Positions 24,384 through 33,226 of a stretch of DNA of 64,000 nt are shown one piece after another. The position numbers were made by a program, and so were the translations under genes. Source of the stretch: Bacteroides sp. 51 (lineage in GTDB: Bacteria; Bacteroidota; Bacteroidia; Bacteroidales; Bacteroidaceae); NCBI RefSeq assembly GCF_010500965.1, contig NZ_QVMI01000007.1:1-64000 (forward strand), written 5' to 3'. A model generated the notes under the pieces. It was given only the letters and a program-made list of their open reading frames with translations. It made no database searches and was not told the DNA's origin. Every line of letters begins with the position of its first letter. Positions within the stretch are counted from its first letter, which is position 1.

Positions 24384-25669
24384 AATAGTATCCTGAACCT
24401 GGTCAACCCATCAGAATATGTTCTCAGAGAGAATGTACACCCGTGGCGGCTAAGGACTTCACGTATAAAGATTAAGCCAATACCTTGACCGTTAGGCTTG
24501 GTAGAAAAGAAGGGACTGAAGATTTTATCTTCGGTCTCTTTTGTTATTCCCTTTCCGTTGTCTATAATTTCAATGCCGGCAGGAGATAAAGTACGGATTG
24601 TAATTGCTCCATTCTGCTCAATGCTTTCGGCTGAGTTTTTAATGATATTGACTAAAACCTGCTCAAACAAGGAAGCATCCAGATGCTGTTTAGGCAATTC
24701 TGTTGTTTCGAGCGTGAGGGTTATATTACGGTCGGCACACATTCCCTCCATAAAGCGTTTGCAGGTAAATGTCAACTCGTTCAGATCAACCGGAGTTAAA
24801 TGAGGTTCGGGAATCTTCACCACATCGGCAAAACGGACGATAAAACGGCTCATAGAGAAACAACGCTCTATACAAACCCGCATCACTTCACGAATATCTT
24901 CCGTATTGTCTATTTCCGTCAGAGCATCTTCAATGGTATCCAACGTTGATGTGATGCCTGCTGTTGTATTATTCACTTCATGGGCAATCATCCGGATCAC
25001 CTTCTCGTACGCTATTTTCTCAGCTTTAATAACTTCGTCGGTCAGACTCTCGATCAGATAAAAAGAATGTGAGAAACCATGATTGATAAATGAAGAATGG
25101 GTGCATTTATAGATATTGGCATCATTCAGCCGCACCGTTTTGGAATCATCCCGGGAAATATTTAATAGTTCCACTATTAAAGGAGAATCTATATCAGAGA
25201 GTTTTTTCTCTTTGATATCTCCCATTGACATACCTAGCATTTTCAGCGCCATCGGATTACATTGACTCACTTCACCATCCAATGAAATGATAAGTACACC
25301 CATAGGAGATGCTTCAATCAACAGGTCCAGAAAATGGTTTTGCTCACGCAATCGAAGCCGTTCATTCTTCAATTGTTCCATCATACGGTTAAAGATATGG
25401 ACGATATGATCGGCCTCTACCTGCCCCACATCACTCAAACGACTGCTAAAATCCTGTTCGCGCAGCAGTTCCATACCATTACCAATAATATGCAACGGTT
25501 TCACGACTCTTCGATAGAAATAGATCAGATAAATCAAGGTCAGAAGGATTAACCCTTCTATGGTATAAAACACCCAGGGAGACGAATGCATAACACCCAA
25601 ATAGGCTAATAATCCTACAATTACCAGTAAAAACAGAGTCAGTATGAAAAACAATCCTTTTATCCGCAT
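24380..25669 (-). CDS. Sensor histidine kinase (NtrB/AtoS-like) paired with the NtrC-type regulator
   Basis: The 429-residue membrane kinase has two N-terminal helices (~5-50), a HAMP-like linker, a PAS domain (~115-200), a dimerisation helix with the phospho-acceptor His in RMIAHEVNN (~228), and an ATPase domain with DNGKGI and GQGIGL. The HEVNN form is typical of kinases that partner sigma-54-activating regulators. It lies 4 nt downstream of the regulator gene, so they are co-transcribed. The signal is unknown; the neighbouring efflux genes suggest envelope stress or a toxic substrate. Confidence 0.9.
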   Translation of the reverse strand: MRIKGLFFILTLFLLVIVGLLAYLGVMHSSPWVFYTIEGLILLTLIYLIYFYRRVVKPLHIIGNGMELLREQDFSSRLSDVGQVEADHIVHIFNRMMEQLKNERLRLREQNHFLDLLIEASPMGVLIISLDGEVSQCNPMALKMLGMSMGDIKEKKLSDIDSPLIVELLNISRDDSKTVRLNDANIYKCTHSSFINHGFSHSFYLIESLTDEVIKAEKIAYEKVIRMIAHEVNNTTAGITSTLDTIEDALTEIDNTEDIREVMRVCIERCFSMSRFIVRFADVVKIPEPHLTPVDLNELTFTCKRFMEGMCADRNITLTLETTELPKQHLDASLFEQVLVNIIKNSAESIEQNGAITIRTLSPAGIEIIDNGKGITKETEDKIFSPFFSTKPNGQGIGLIFIREVLSRHGCTFSLRTYSDGLTRFRILF

Positions 25670-25673
25670 AATG

Positions 25674-27035
25674 TTATTCGTTCACTCTGATGTTATATTT
25701 TTCCAACCGGCGATAGAGTGCTGCACGGCTGATTCCTAAAGCAGTGGCTACCTGACTCAAATTATTCTTATATCGTTCCAAAGCCTGCAAAATGGTCTGA
25801 CATTCTATTTCATCCAGTGTCATGCCATTCAGGTTAGAGCTTCCTGCTGCTTTTACCGGTTCATCCCGGTATTGGTATTGGCTTTCAAAATCGGAAGCAT
25901 CTAACCTGTCTTTACCACTAATCAATATGGTACGTTCAACCAGATTTTTCAACTCACGGATATTACCGGAATAAGGCAAACGGGTTAGGAAGCTCAAGGC
26001 ATCTGACGAAAACTCCGTTTTAGGCAAACCATTCAATTCGGCTTGTTTATCTGCAAAATGGCGAGCCAGCAATGGTATATCTTCCCTACGTTCACGCAAT
26101 GCCGGCAAATGAACGGTGATCAGATTTATACGATAAAAGAGATCTTCACGGAAAGTATGCCCGGCTACCATTTTACGTAAATCTGCATTGGTGGCACTTA
26201 CTACACGAACGTCTGTTTTCCGGGGACGGCTATCGCCCAATACCTCAAACGTCTGATCTTGCAATACTCTTAATAATTTAACCTGGCATGAAGGGTCCAG
26301 ATCTCCGATCTCGTCTAAGAATATAGTTCCTTTATTGGCCAGTTCGAAGCGACCGACACGGTCTGTACTTGCATCTGTAAACGCTCCTTTCTTGTGTCCG
26401 AACATCTCACTCTCAAACAAACTTTGTGAAATACCTCCAAGGTTTACTTTCACAAAAGGGTGTTTCGTGCGCTGACTATTGATGTGGATAGCCTCGGCAA
26501 TCAATTCCTTACCGGTTCCGCTTTCTCCGGTTATCAATACCGAAGCATTTGTTTTGGCAATACGGGCTACGGTATTCAACACATCCATCAATCCTTGCGA
26601 TTTGCCGATAATGTTTCCCCGGTTCAGGGTATCTGTTTGTTCTTGTGGGGTTTCTTTAGGGGCCGATGTTAATTCCAAAGCGGTTTCTATGCGTTGAAGC
26701 AGGGCCGCATTGTTCCAGGGTTTGGTTATAAAGTCGAACGCTCCTGCCTGCATGCCTTGCACAGCCAGCTGAATGCTGCCCCATGCAGTCATCAGGATGA
26801 CCGGCACATCGGGGATAAAGATTTTAACTTGTTTCAGTAGTATTAACCCCTCCTCTCCTGTTGTGGAAAGCGTAAAGTTCATATCCATCAGAATCAGATC
26901 GGGAGCCGCAGAACGTACAACCTCCATGGCTTCTTTAGGAGAAGATACAGCCTGAGCCTCATAGCCAGCCCGTTTAAGCATAAAACTTAAGGATGAACGA
27001 ATCGAAGAATCATCGTCTATAATCAGAATGTACAT
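25674..27035 (-). CDS. Sigma-54-dependent response regulator (NtrC family)
   Basis: The 453-residue protein has a receiver (phospho-Asp in LILMDMNF ~51, TAWG, TKPW Lys ~105), an AAA+ domain (Walker A GESGTGKE ~168, GAFTDA loop ~215, Walker B TIFLDEIGDL ~237) and a C-terminal Fis-type helix-turn-helix (VATALGISRAALYRRLEKY). The sigma-54 contact loop reads GAFTDA rather than GAFTGA, a variant also seen in functional homologues. It should activate sigma-54 promoters, and two candidates with shared dyads are upstream of tolC and of the adaptor gene in this block. Confidence 0.92.
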   Translation of the reverse strand: MYILIIDDDSSIRSSLSFMLKRAGYEAQAVSSPKEAMEVVRSAAPDLILMDMNFTLSTTGEEGLILLKQVKIFIPDVPVILMTAWGSIQLAVQGMQAGAFDFITKPWNNAALLQRIETALELTSAPKETPQEQTDTLNRGNIIGKSQGLMDVLNTVARIAKTNASVLITGESGTGKELIAEAIHINSQRTKHPFVKVNLGGISQSLFESEMFGHKKGAFTDASTDRVGRFELANKGTIFLDEIGDLDPSCQVKLLRVLQDQTFEVLGDSRPRKTDVRVVSATNADLRKMVAGHTFREDLFYRINLITVHLPALRERREDIPLLARHFADKQAELNGLPKTEFSSDALSFLTRLPYSGNIRELKNLVERTILISGKDRLDASDFESQYQYRDEPVKAAGSSNLNGMTLDEIECQTILQALERYKNNLSQVATALGISRAALYRRLEKYNIRVNE

Positions 27036-27037
27036 AA

Positions 27038-27267
27038 GTTGAAAGTTGAAAGTTGAAAATTGAAAGTTACCATACGGAATTAAAGTTTAAAGGTTGACAA
27101 GTATATCATCTAAATTTATTTATATTGTATAAACTATTTTTGCCATAGTACTTAGTTGAAAATAAACTATTACCCTGCGAATTTATAATTTATAATTTAT
27201 ATTCTTCTTATCAACATCATAATTTTCCATTCCGCATGGCAACTTTCAACTTTCAACTTTCAACTTT
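27038..27267. repeat. Heptad-arm hairpin I (long centre)
   Basis: GTTGAAA units at 27038-27068 and complementary units at 27237-27267 are separated by about 170 nt of AT-rich sequence. The inner edges CCATACGGAATT and CATTCCGCATGG resemble a diverged loop. It fills the tolC-regulator junction and supplies the TGA stop of tolC. Confidence 0.75.
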
Positions 27268-28735
27268 TAATCACTTCTTCAAAATCAACTTCCAATTCGG
27301 TATCATTTCTGAAATCCCAAAGTGTCAGGCTGCGTATCTGGTAGTAATAGTACCAAAAAGAGTACATCTCGGAAATAAATTTCTGACGGGCTTCATCTTT
27401 AGCGTTTTGTGAATCATTCAGGTCCAGGGTGCTGATCTTGCCTATCAGGAATGTTTCGACACTTGTTTTATAACGCTTCTGTGCAATCTGATCCGCCTCG
27501 TTAGCAATATCAAGCTGGGCAGCCTGGTTATTATAATTCTCAACTAATAAGAAGATGTTCTGATTGAAATTCATTTGCTCTTGCCGTATCTGCGAAAGAA
27601 CAACATCACGATTACTCTGGGCAACTTTTACTTTACCTCTACGTTTTCCCCAATCGAGAATAGGGATTTTTACTCCTACCTGCACAATCTGATTATCGCG
27701 CAGATTCCGATAAGATTCCGATAATGTCTGGTCCTGACTTGAATATCCGATACTGGCAAACAGGTCTATACTACGTAAATTACCTTTTGCTGTGGCAACA
27801 TTATAATCGGCCTCCAACTGGCGACGACGGATATTCTGAGCAAAAGAATTTCTTTCTTGTGCCTTGTTCAACACCTTATTATATTCAATAACGATATCGG
27901 GTACCAACTCGGGCATAACCGGTTCAAGGATCTCATCTTCGGAAAGTCCCAAAAAAGAACGAAGCTGAAACATTTTAGCATTCAGATCGCTTTCGGACTC
28001 GGTCACAGAAGCTTTGGCTTTCAGCGCAGTTAGTTTCAGTTGAAGGAGTTCATTCTCGGATATCTGGCCCATTTTCCGTTTAGCAATGGCTACTTCGTAT
28101 AAGCGGTCGGCATTTTCCAGGTTTTGACGGTCTGTAGCCAGAGTCTCTTTGGAAAGTAGTAACTGAAAGAAATAAGTGATTGTTTTCATCGTTACTTCTT
28201 CTGTAGCAGTAATGAAAGTCGCTTTCGCTTCGGCATAACGAACGGGTTCTATGCGACGGTCCCACTTCAGGGTATTTACTCCAAATATGGGTTGGGTTAA
28301 TTTAAGACCTATAGGGATGGACATAAATTGCTTATTTCCTCCGGAACCTAGTTGTTTCAAATATTCAAGAGAAGAAGATAGAGAAAGGCGACCACCGGTA
28401 AACCAGATGTTCTGATCGACGGAAAGTTCTCCGGATAATCCTAAGGTGTTGTTACGAACATACTTATAGGAGCCATCTTCCAACTGATAGCTGCTATATG
28501 ATTTATTATAGTTGGGCAATGTCCCTGTCAGGTTCATTTCCGGTAATAGATCGGCCTTAAACGTGCGGTATTCCCAATAGGCTGTTTTGAGTTGGTTTAA
28601 AGCGACAGCGGCATCAACGGATTGTACCCTTGCCAAAGTGATGGCCTCAGAGAGTGTGATCTGATGTTCATTTTGGGCTTTCAACGCAACCGAAAGCAAG
28701 AGTGCTGCAATGCAAAGTGATATATTCTTTTTCAT
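27260..28735 (-). CDS. TolC-family outer membrane efflux protein
   Basis: The 491-residue protein has a signal peptide (MKKNISLCIAALLLSVALKAQ) and two OEP repeats typical of TolC: helical tunnel segments such as LYEVAIAKRKMGQISENELLQLKL (mid) and a second copy near the C-terminus (RYKTSVETFLIGKISTLDL). It forms the outer-membrane channel for a tripartite exporter, most likely the adaptor plus FtsX-type ABC genes at 31957-39718. A sigma-54-like promoter and tandem dyads lie upstream. Its stop codon lies in a heptad-repeat arm. Confidence 0.92.
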   Translation of the reverse strand: MKKNISLCIAALLLSVALKAQNEHQITLSEAITLARVQSVDAAVALNQLKTAYWEYRTFKADLLPEMNLTGTLPNYNKSYSSYQLEDGSYKYVRNNTLGLSGELSVDQNIWFTGGRLSLSSSLEYLKQLGSGGNKQFMSIPIGLKLTQPIFGVNTLKWDRRIEPVRYAEAKATFITATEEVTMKTITYFFQLLLSKETLATDRQNLENADRLYEVAIAKRKMGQISENELLQLKLTALKAKASVTESESDLNAKMFQLRSFLGLSEDEILEPVMPELVPDIVIEYNKVLNKAQERNSFAQNIRRRQLEADYNVATAKGNLRSIDLFASIGYSSQDQTLSESYRNLRDNQIVQVGVKIPILDWGKRRGKVKVAQSNRDVVLSQIRQEQMNFNQNIFLLVENYNNQAAQLDIANEADQIAQKRYKTSVETFLIGKISTLDLNDSQNAKDEARQKFISEMYSFWYYYYQIRSLTLWDFRNDTELEVDFEEVIKS

Positions 28736-28761
28736 AAAACATGGTTTTCTGAAAAGGATAT

Positions 28762-28777
28762 GTCAAATGGTATGCCA
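28762..28777 (-). promoter_or_regulatory. Sigma-54-like promoter upstream of tolC
   Basis: The minus strand reads TGGCAT-ACCAT-TTGAC, close to TGGCAC-N5-TTGCA; the -12 C is A. It matches the site upstream of the adaptor gene at 13 of 16 positions. It ends 26 nt before the tolC ATG. Confidence 0.5.
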
Positions 28778-28788
28778 GAAAAGAAAAA

Positions 28789-28903
28789 GGTGTATCACAA
28801 CTTCCTCCCCCTGCCCCCTCCAAAGGGGGATAGCTGCGCTACAAAGCGTTCTTGCTGGGTATCCCCCTCTGGAGGGGGCAGGGGGAGGAAGTTGTGATAC
28901 ACC
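28789..28903. repeat. GC-rich inverted repeat with 44-bp arms
   Basis: GGTGTATCACAACTTCCTCC... is mirrored nearly perfectly by ...GGAGGAAGTTGTGATACACC, and the arms include CCCCCTGCCCCCTCC. It lies between the tolC promoter and the end of the upstream kinase gene. Short C-tract hairpins of this look are common in Bacteroidetes intergenic regions. Confidence 0.88.
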
Positions 28904-28914
28904 CTCTTATTCAT

Positions 28915-28959
28915 AAAAACAAGTGTTCATTTCCGAACACTTTGTTCACGTATGAACAC
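28915..28959. promoter_or_regulatory. Tandem GTGTTC-N6-GAACAC dyads (candidate enhancer; possible terminator)
   Basis: GTGTTCATTTCCGAACAC (28923-28940) is followed by TTGTTC-ACGTAT-GAACAC (28942-28959), 19 bp centre to centre. The first dyad also recurs upstream of the adaptor gene. On the minus strand the first dyad is followed by TTTTT (28919-28915), so it could instead be the terminator of the kinase gene ending at 28959. Confidence 0.5.
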
Positions 28960-31568
28960 TAATTATTCCGATCGGGTATTCTCACCGTAAAGCGGGTACC
29001 TTTACCTTTTTCCGACTCAACAGAAATGGTACCGTTCAAACGGCCAACAATGGTTTGAGTAATGCTAAGTCCTAGCCCTGCGCCTTGTGTAAAGCTATCG
29101 ACTTTATAGAAGCGTTCGAATATACGGTCTTTGTCTTCCTGAGACAAGCCGATTCCTGTATCCTCTACAAAGAAAGAGGTAAAGCCGGGCTCTTCGGTAT
29201 ATCCGAAAGTGATGGAACCGGATGTGGTGAATTTCGCTGCATTATTTATCAGGTTATTCAGCACTTGTTTCAAACGAACCGAATCTGTGATCAGCGTCTT
29301 CTCACTTTCTTCAGGAATGGCTTTAACTAGTTGAACTCCCGACGGCATATTCAAGCGTTGCGAATCATATATTTCCTGCATGATAATAGGTAGGAAATAA
29401 GGAGAGAACTGGAAGTCCATCGTGCCCGATTCTACTCTGGACAGATCTAGAATATCACTGATCAGGGCTAACAACAACTCGCAGTTTTTGTTGATAGTAG
29501 CAATAAATTGCTCAATCTCTTCTTCGCTAAACATCTGGTAGTCTTTGAGCAAATCAGAGAACCCTACAATAGCATTTAACGGCGTACGTATTTCGTGGCT
29601 CATGTTAGCCAGGAATGCCGTTTTCAGTTTATCTGCCTGCAAAGCACGGTCACGGGCAGCAATCAGTTCTTCTTCAGTAGACTTATAGCGTTGTATACTC
29701 TGGCATACTCCAATCACTTCGAATGGCATTCCTTCTGTAAGACCTCCGATGGTTGTTATACGGAATTCCCACCACTCATAGGCGTGTGCAGCGTTGCGTT
29801 GACGGAATATGAGGCGTACGTTTTGCGCATGTCCGTCAATGACGGTAGAAAACAGCCGGTGAGTTTCTTTCAAGTCCTCAGGATGGATGTTTGCATCAAT
29901 ATCATTCCTTTTAACAATGCCATCCCTCAACCCCATCCGCGCATTATACTCGGCCGGGAAGCTAAATGAATCTTCTGTTCTATTATACTGCCAGGGATAG
30001 ATCATACTTTCGACTATCGCCATGTTGTAGTAGCGTTTCTGGAGGGCCTCAACAGAGATATTACGGAAACTTAAGACCATACCGGTTTGCTTACCATTGG
30101 CACGCAACGGTACAATCTCTCCCGATACCGGAAAGTATTTTTTATTATGTATAGCCTGAAGGAAGGTATTCTCGGGTATGGGTACGCTTACCCCATCGGT
30201 TGCGACTTTCTTTAATAAGTCGGACAGTATACTCTCTCCGTTATGAATGAATATACACAGGCTTCCCGTAATTTGTCCTTCGTAAGGGCGTGATTCTACA
30301 TTTTTAGGAACAGGCAGTTCAAGTGCTTGCAACATGGCCCGATTGACAAAATGGATTCTATAATCCATATCATAGGTTATCACAGCGTCTCGTATGGAAT
30401 GGAACACATTGTCGAATTCATTGCGTTGAGCCACCATACGCTCTTGTATCAGCAATTTCGTCTGGGCATGCATCCGCCTACGGGATTCGCGACGGTTAAC
30501 CGCCACCAATCTAACCACCAGCAATACAAGCAGACCTAAAATAACAGCATATAAAATGGCATACCAAACACCATATTTCTCCATATATGGCTCATTGATG
30601 ATAACGCCGTTTTTAGGTATCCGTTCTTTTTTTACGCGGAAGAATTCCAACTGCTTATAGTCATAAGTCAACTGATTGGTGCTCTCCGAAATTTCTAATG
30701 ATTCGGGTTTTGCCCCGCCCAGGATTTTCACCGCACGTTTTACCACCTCACGGGCTTCATCGGCAGGCGAAGGGGCTGCGACACAAAATCCTCCTTGCAT
30801 TAAAGCCGAACCGTTTGTACTAAACGTGGGTGCTTTAGATACCTTGGCAATGGAAGGCATAAATAACCCCCAATAGGGTACAATGACAACGCTGTTTCGT
30901 ATGTCTCTGGAAAGTTGGATTTCGCTTACAATATCGGTAAGCGGATCAAGTGTCACATTAAAATCTTTTATGGTATATCCGCTGTTTTCTGATAAGAAGT
31001 TTCTCCATTCCTCTTTAAACGCCTGTAATCCCCAACGGCCTAAGGTTGTTTCTTCCGACAAAACTACAACTTTTTTCCTGTCGGGAAAGACTTCTTTGAT
31101 TGTGTTCAGGAGTTTATTATATGCAAGCGGAGTGGTGGTTCCGGTTGCATTAGGATAGGTTCGCAGTAATTTATAATTCGGGAATTGAACGCCTGTAAAA
31201 ACAACAGGTACGGTAGTTGGTAACGGATCACCGCATGTTAGCAGTGTATAAAGTGCTTCGTCATGTGAGGTCACAATCAGGTCGGTTCCCCGTTCTCTTG
31301 CACGGGCGCACATCCGGCGCATGATTTCTTCTTCGCCAACCACCCGCCAATAGCGGCTATTTAAGTATTCAGTTGTGATGTTTACCGACAAGGATTGTTC
31401 TTCAAACCCTTTCCTTAATTCTTCGTTAAACTCTCTGGCCCATGTATCACGCTCTGTATAAGATTGTATAAACAGGATATTATAAGTCTGCTTCGCCGAC
31501 AAAGCCGGAGAAAAAACCACTATAAATAAAACCAGTATTAGACTTGAATGTTTGAAATATGGTATCAT
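28959..31568 (-). CDS. Membrane histidine kinase with ABC-substrate-binding-like sensor
   Basis: Starting at ATG 31568, the 869-residue protein has a signal/anchor (to ~25), a periplasmic region resembling ABC substrate-binding proteins (~30-325, YNILFIQSYTERDTW, VPVVFTGVQFPNY), a membrane helix (~340-362), two PAS-like regions (~395-620), a HisKA with MSHEIRTPLNAIVGF (~655) and an ATPase domain with DTGIGL and GAGLGL. There is no receiver or output domain, so it phosphorylates a separate regulator, possibly the nearby NtrC-type one. It lies between the exporter and tolC genes on the same strand. Confidence 0.9.
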   Translation of the reverse strand: MIPYFKHSSLILVLFIVVFSPALSAKQTYNILFIQSYTERDTWAREFNEELRKGFEEQSLSVNITTEYLNSRYWRVVGEEEIMRRMCARARERGTDLIVTSHDEALYTLLTCGDPLPTTVPVVFTGVQFPNYKLLRTYPNATGTTTPLAYNKLLNTIKEVFPDRKKVVVLSEETTLGRWGLQAFKEEWRNFLSENSGYTIKDFNVTLDPLTDIVSEIQLSRDIRNSVVIVPYWGLFMPSIAKVSKAPTFSTNGSALMQGGFCVAAPSPADEAREVVKRAVKILGGAKPESLEISESTNQLTYDYKQLEFFRVKKERIPKNGVIINEPYMEKYGVWYAILYAVILGLLVLLVVRLVAVNRRESRRRMHAQTKLLIQERMVAQRNEFDNVFHSIRDAVITYDMDYRIHFVNRAMLQALELPVPKNVESRPYEGQITGSLCIFIHNGESILSDLLKKVATDGVSVPIPENTFLQAIHNKKYFPVSGEIVPLRANGKQTGMVLSFRNISVEALQKRYYNMAIVESMIYPWQYNRTEDSFSFPAEYNARMGLRDGIVKRNDIDANIHPEDLKETHRLFSTVIDGHAQNVRLIFRQRNAAHAYEWWEFRITTIGGLTEGMPFEVIGVCQSIQRYKSTEEELIAARDRALQADKLKTAFLANMSHEIRTPLNAIVGFSDLLKDYQMFSEEEIEQFIATINKNCELLLALISDILDLSRVESGTMDFQFSPYFLPIIMQEIYDSQRLNMPSGVQLVKAIPEESEKTLITDSVRLKQVLNNLINNAAKFTTSGSITFGYTEEPGFTSFFVEDTGIGLSQEDKDRIFERFYKVDSFTQGAGLGLSITQTIVGRLNGTISVESEKGKGTRFTVRIPDRNN

Positions 31569-31596
31569 CAATACTTCTGCAAAAATAAACTAGATG

Positions 31597-31604
31597 CAAA
31601 GATA
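31597..31604 (-). promoter_or_regulatory. -7 promoter box for the sensor kinase
   Basis: The minus strand reads TATCTTTG (TAnnTTTG), about 28 nt before the ATG at 31568. It suggests the kinase can be transcribed apart from the exporter genes. Confidence 0.45.
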
Positions 31605-31785
31605 TATTTAAAATCCAGAAAAAAGGGCATATCGTCCTTTTTTTGTTTTCCAAATCTCTTATTTGCAACGTTTTATTCTTTATGTAAAGTTCCGGACGGT
31701 TCAAGGTTTACGGTTAGATGGAAATCTGCACAGAATAGTTTCTCGTTTCGCATAACATAATTATTTTTATTACACAACATTAGTT

Positions 31786-31869
31786 AGCCGGTTGCAACCA
31801 GCTCATTGGCTGGTTATAAGCAGCTCATTAGCCGGTTGCAACCAGCCAATGAGCTGGTTGCAACCGGCT
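31786..31869. repeat. Palindrome tetrad with GGTTGCAACC core, 22-bp period
   Basis: Four 18-bp palindromic units start at 31786, 31808, 31830 and 31852, exactly 22 bp apart with 4-bp spacers (CATT, CATT, AATG). Units 1, 3 and 4 read AGCCGGTTGCAACCAGCY or its complement; unit 2 has a mutated centre (GGTTATAAGC). It lies in the 385-bp gap between the exporter operon and the kinase, which otherwise holds a promoter and no gene. Confidence 0.85.
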
Positions 31870-31956
31870 AACTTAAATTGTGCATAAAAAGGAGATAAAA
31901 ACAAGGTATCCGGAAGTTAATCCTTTCGTGTTTGTATATTGTAGTTAGCAACCGGA

Positions 31957-33222
31957 TTATTCTTCATGCAAAGCCTCGGCCGGTTGAATCTTCATGGCTT
32001 GATAAGCCGGATACCAGATACCTACTACAATCATCAGAGTCATTAATAGCAACGTAATAAGAACACCCGGTATAAACCGTTCCATCCCCCACTCCATTTG
32101 CCAGGCATCTGACAGGCTAGCATTCCCGATGTTATAGCAAATAACAAGCGCCGGAATAACAGCCAACAAAAGCAACAATAAACCTTCGCTGATAAGAAGC
32201 CTGTTTAATTTGGGTAAAGAAGAGCCTAAAGCAATGCGCAGCCCCAATTCCGAACGACGCTGTTGCGTACGATACCAGAACGTTCCGATAATGCCCAGGA
32301 AGATGTTTACCAAAAGGAAAAGCATGATAAATCCACGTTTCTTCAACGCATTTACATCGTCCAGTTGAAAGGCGTAGCGAATATCATCATAAGACTGAAT
32401 GCTTTGAATATAGCAGTTTCCCACATTATATAACCGGGGAGCATCTTTCATCAGGTCTTCCGTAAACTCGGGAGATGTTCCGGGGCGGGTACGGATACAA
32501 ACTTCATAATAAGTAAAATCCGAACCTTTTAAACCGGCAAAAAAACTATCTCCAAAATACATCGCATAATAGCGTCCGCTCCAATTACCATTGGGCGAGA
32601 AGTCACTATAACGAACCGGTTCGGAGATGGCTGCTACACGGTATGTTTTGGTTGAGTCGCCCCACTGATAAAATTCCTGCCCCAGCAAGTTCTTACCTCC
32701 CGGATATTGATCCTCCCACAAGTCGGAAGGTACGATGATTGTGCCTTCTTCAAAAGCATTTGCCAGGGAAGTACTACCTGTACCATCTACGTTCTGGTAT
32801 TGAAATACATTAAAGAAGTCGGGCGTACACCTCCGGAGTAACCGTCCGATAGACAGGGTGTCCTGGCGCAGGCTTCCTCCGCTGTTCGATCCATTATAAG
32901 GAGACGAATGCTGAGCCACACACACATATTCAATATCGGGGTGATGCCGCAAGCGTTCCACTACGGCCAGAAAATCATCACCATCTGTTGTTGTTTTCCG
33001 ATCGGCAGGTATATAGCTGGCACTTTTAGGAGTAAGTTCATTAAACAACAACTGATATGTGTTCTCTATATTGAAGCCCTTCGGGAGGTTATAGGTATGA
33101 AGGTAAACGTAACTCCAATCCACAATAAACCAAAGAGCAACAAAAACAATCAGCAACTCGACCCATAGCCAAATGTTCGACTTCTTCTCGTTCCATATTT
33201 GTTTTAACATTAACTTTATCAT
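31957..33222 (-). CDS. FtsX/MacB-type ABC permease (fourth)
   Basis: The 421-residue permease has an N-terminal helix (~20-40), a large periplasmic MacB_PCD-like domain (to ~285) and three C-terminal helices with the FtsX motif (ELGLRIALGSSLPKL, ~325). It is the last gene of the seven-gene exporter and lies 4 nt after the previous permease. It is most similar in layout to the permease at 35884, suggesting duplicated permease pairs. Such proteins transmit force from cytoplasmic ATPases to push substrate through the adaptor and TolC; substrate unknown. Confidence 0.88.
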   Translation of the reverse strand: MIKLMLKQIWNEKKSNIWLWVELLIVFVALWFIVDWSYVYLHTYNLPKGFNIENTYQLLFNELTPKSASYIPADRKTTTDGDDFLAVVERLRHHPDIEYVCVAQHSSPYNGSNSGGSLRQDTLSIGRLLRRCTPDFFNVFQYQNVDGTGSTSLANAFEEGTIIVPSDLWEDQYPGGKNLLGQEFYQWGDSTKTYRVAAISEPVRYSDFSPNGNWSGRYYAMYFGDSFFAGLKGSDFTYYEVCIRTRPGTSPEFTEDLMKDAPRLYNVGNCYIQSIQSYDDIRYAFQLDDVNALKKRGFIMLFLLVNIFLGIIGTFWYRTQQRRSELGLRIALGSSLPKLNRLLISEGLLLLLLAVIPALVICYNIGNASLSDAWQMEWGMERFIPGVLITLLLMTLMIVVGIWYPAYQAMKIQPAEALHEE

Positions 33223-33226
33223 AATT

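Noticed and set aside
25674-27035. GAFTDA in the activator as a sign of lost sigma-54 contact
   Set aside because: GAFTDA is a known variant in functional homologues, so it does not argue for a broken protein.
28789-28903. GC-rich 44-bp inverted repeat as a regulatory attenuator of tolC
   Set aside because: It lies upstream of the predicted promoter and matches a common dispersed repeat type; nothing ties it to transcription control of tolC.
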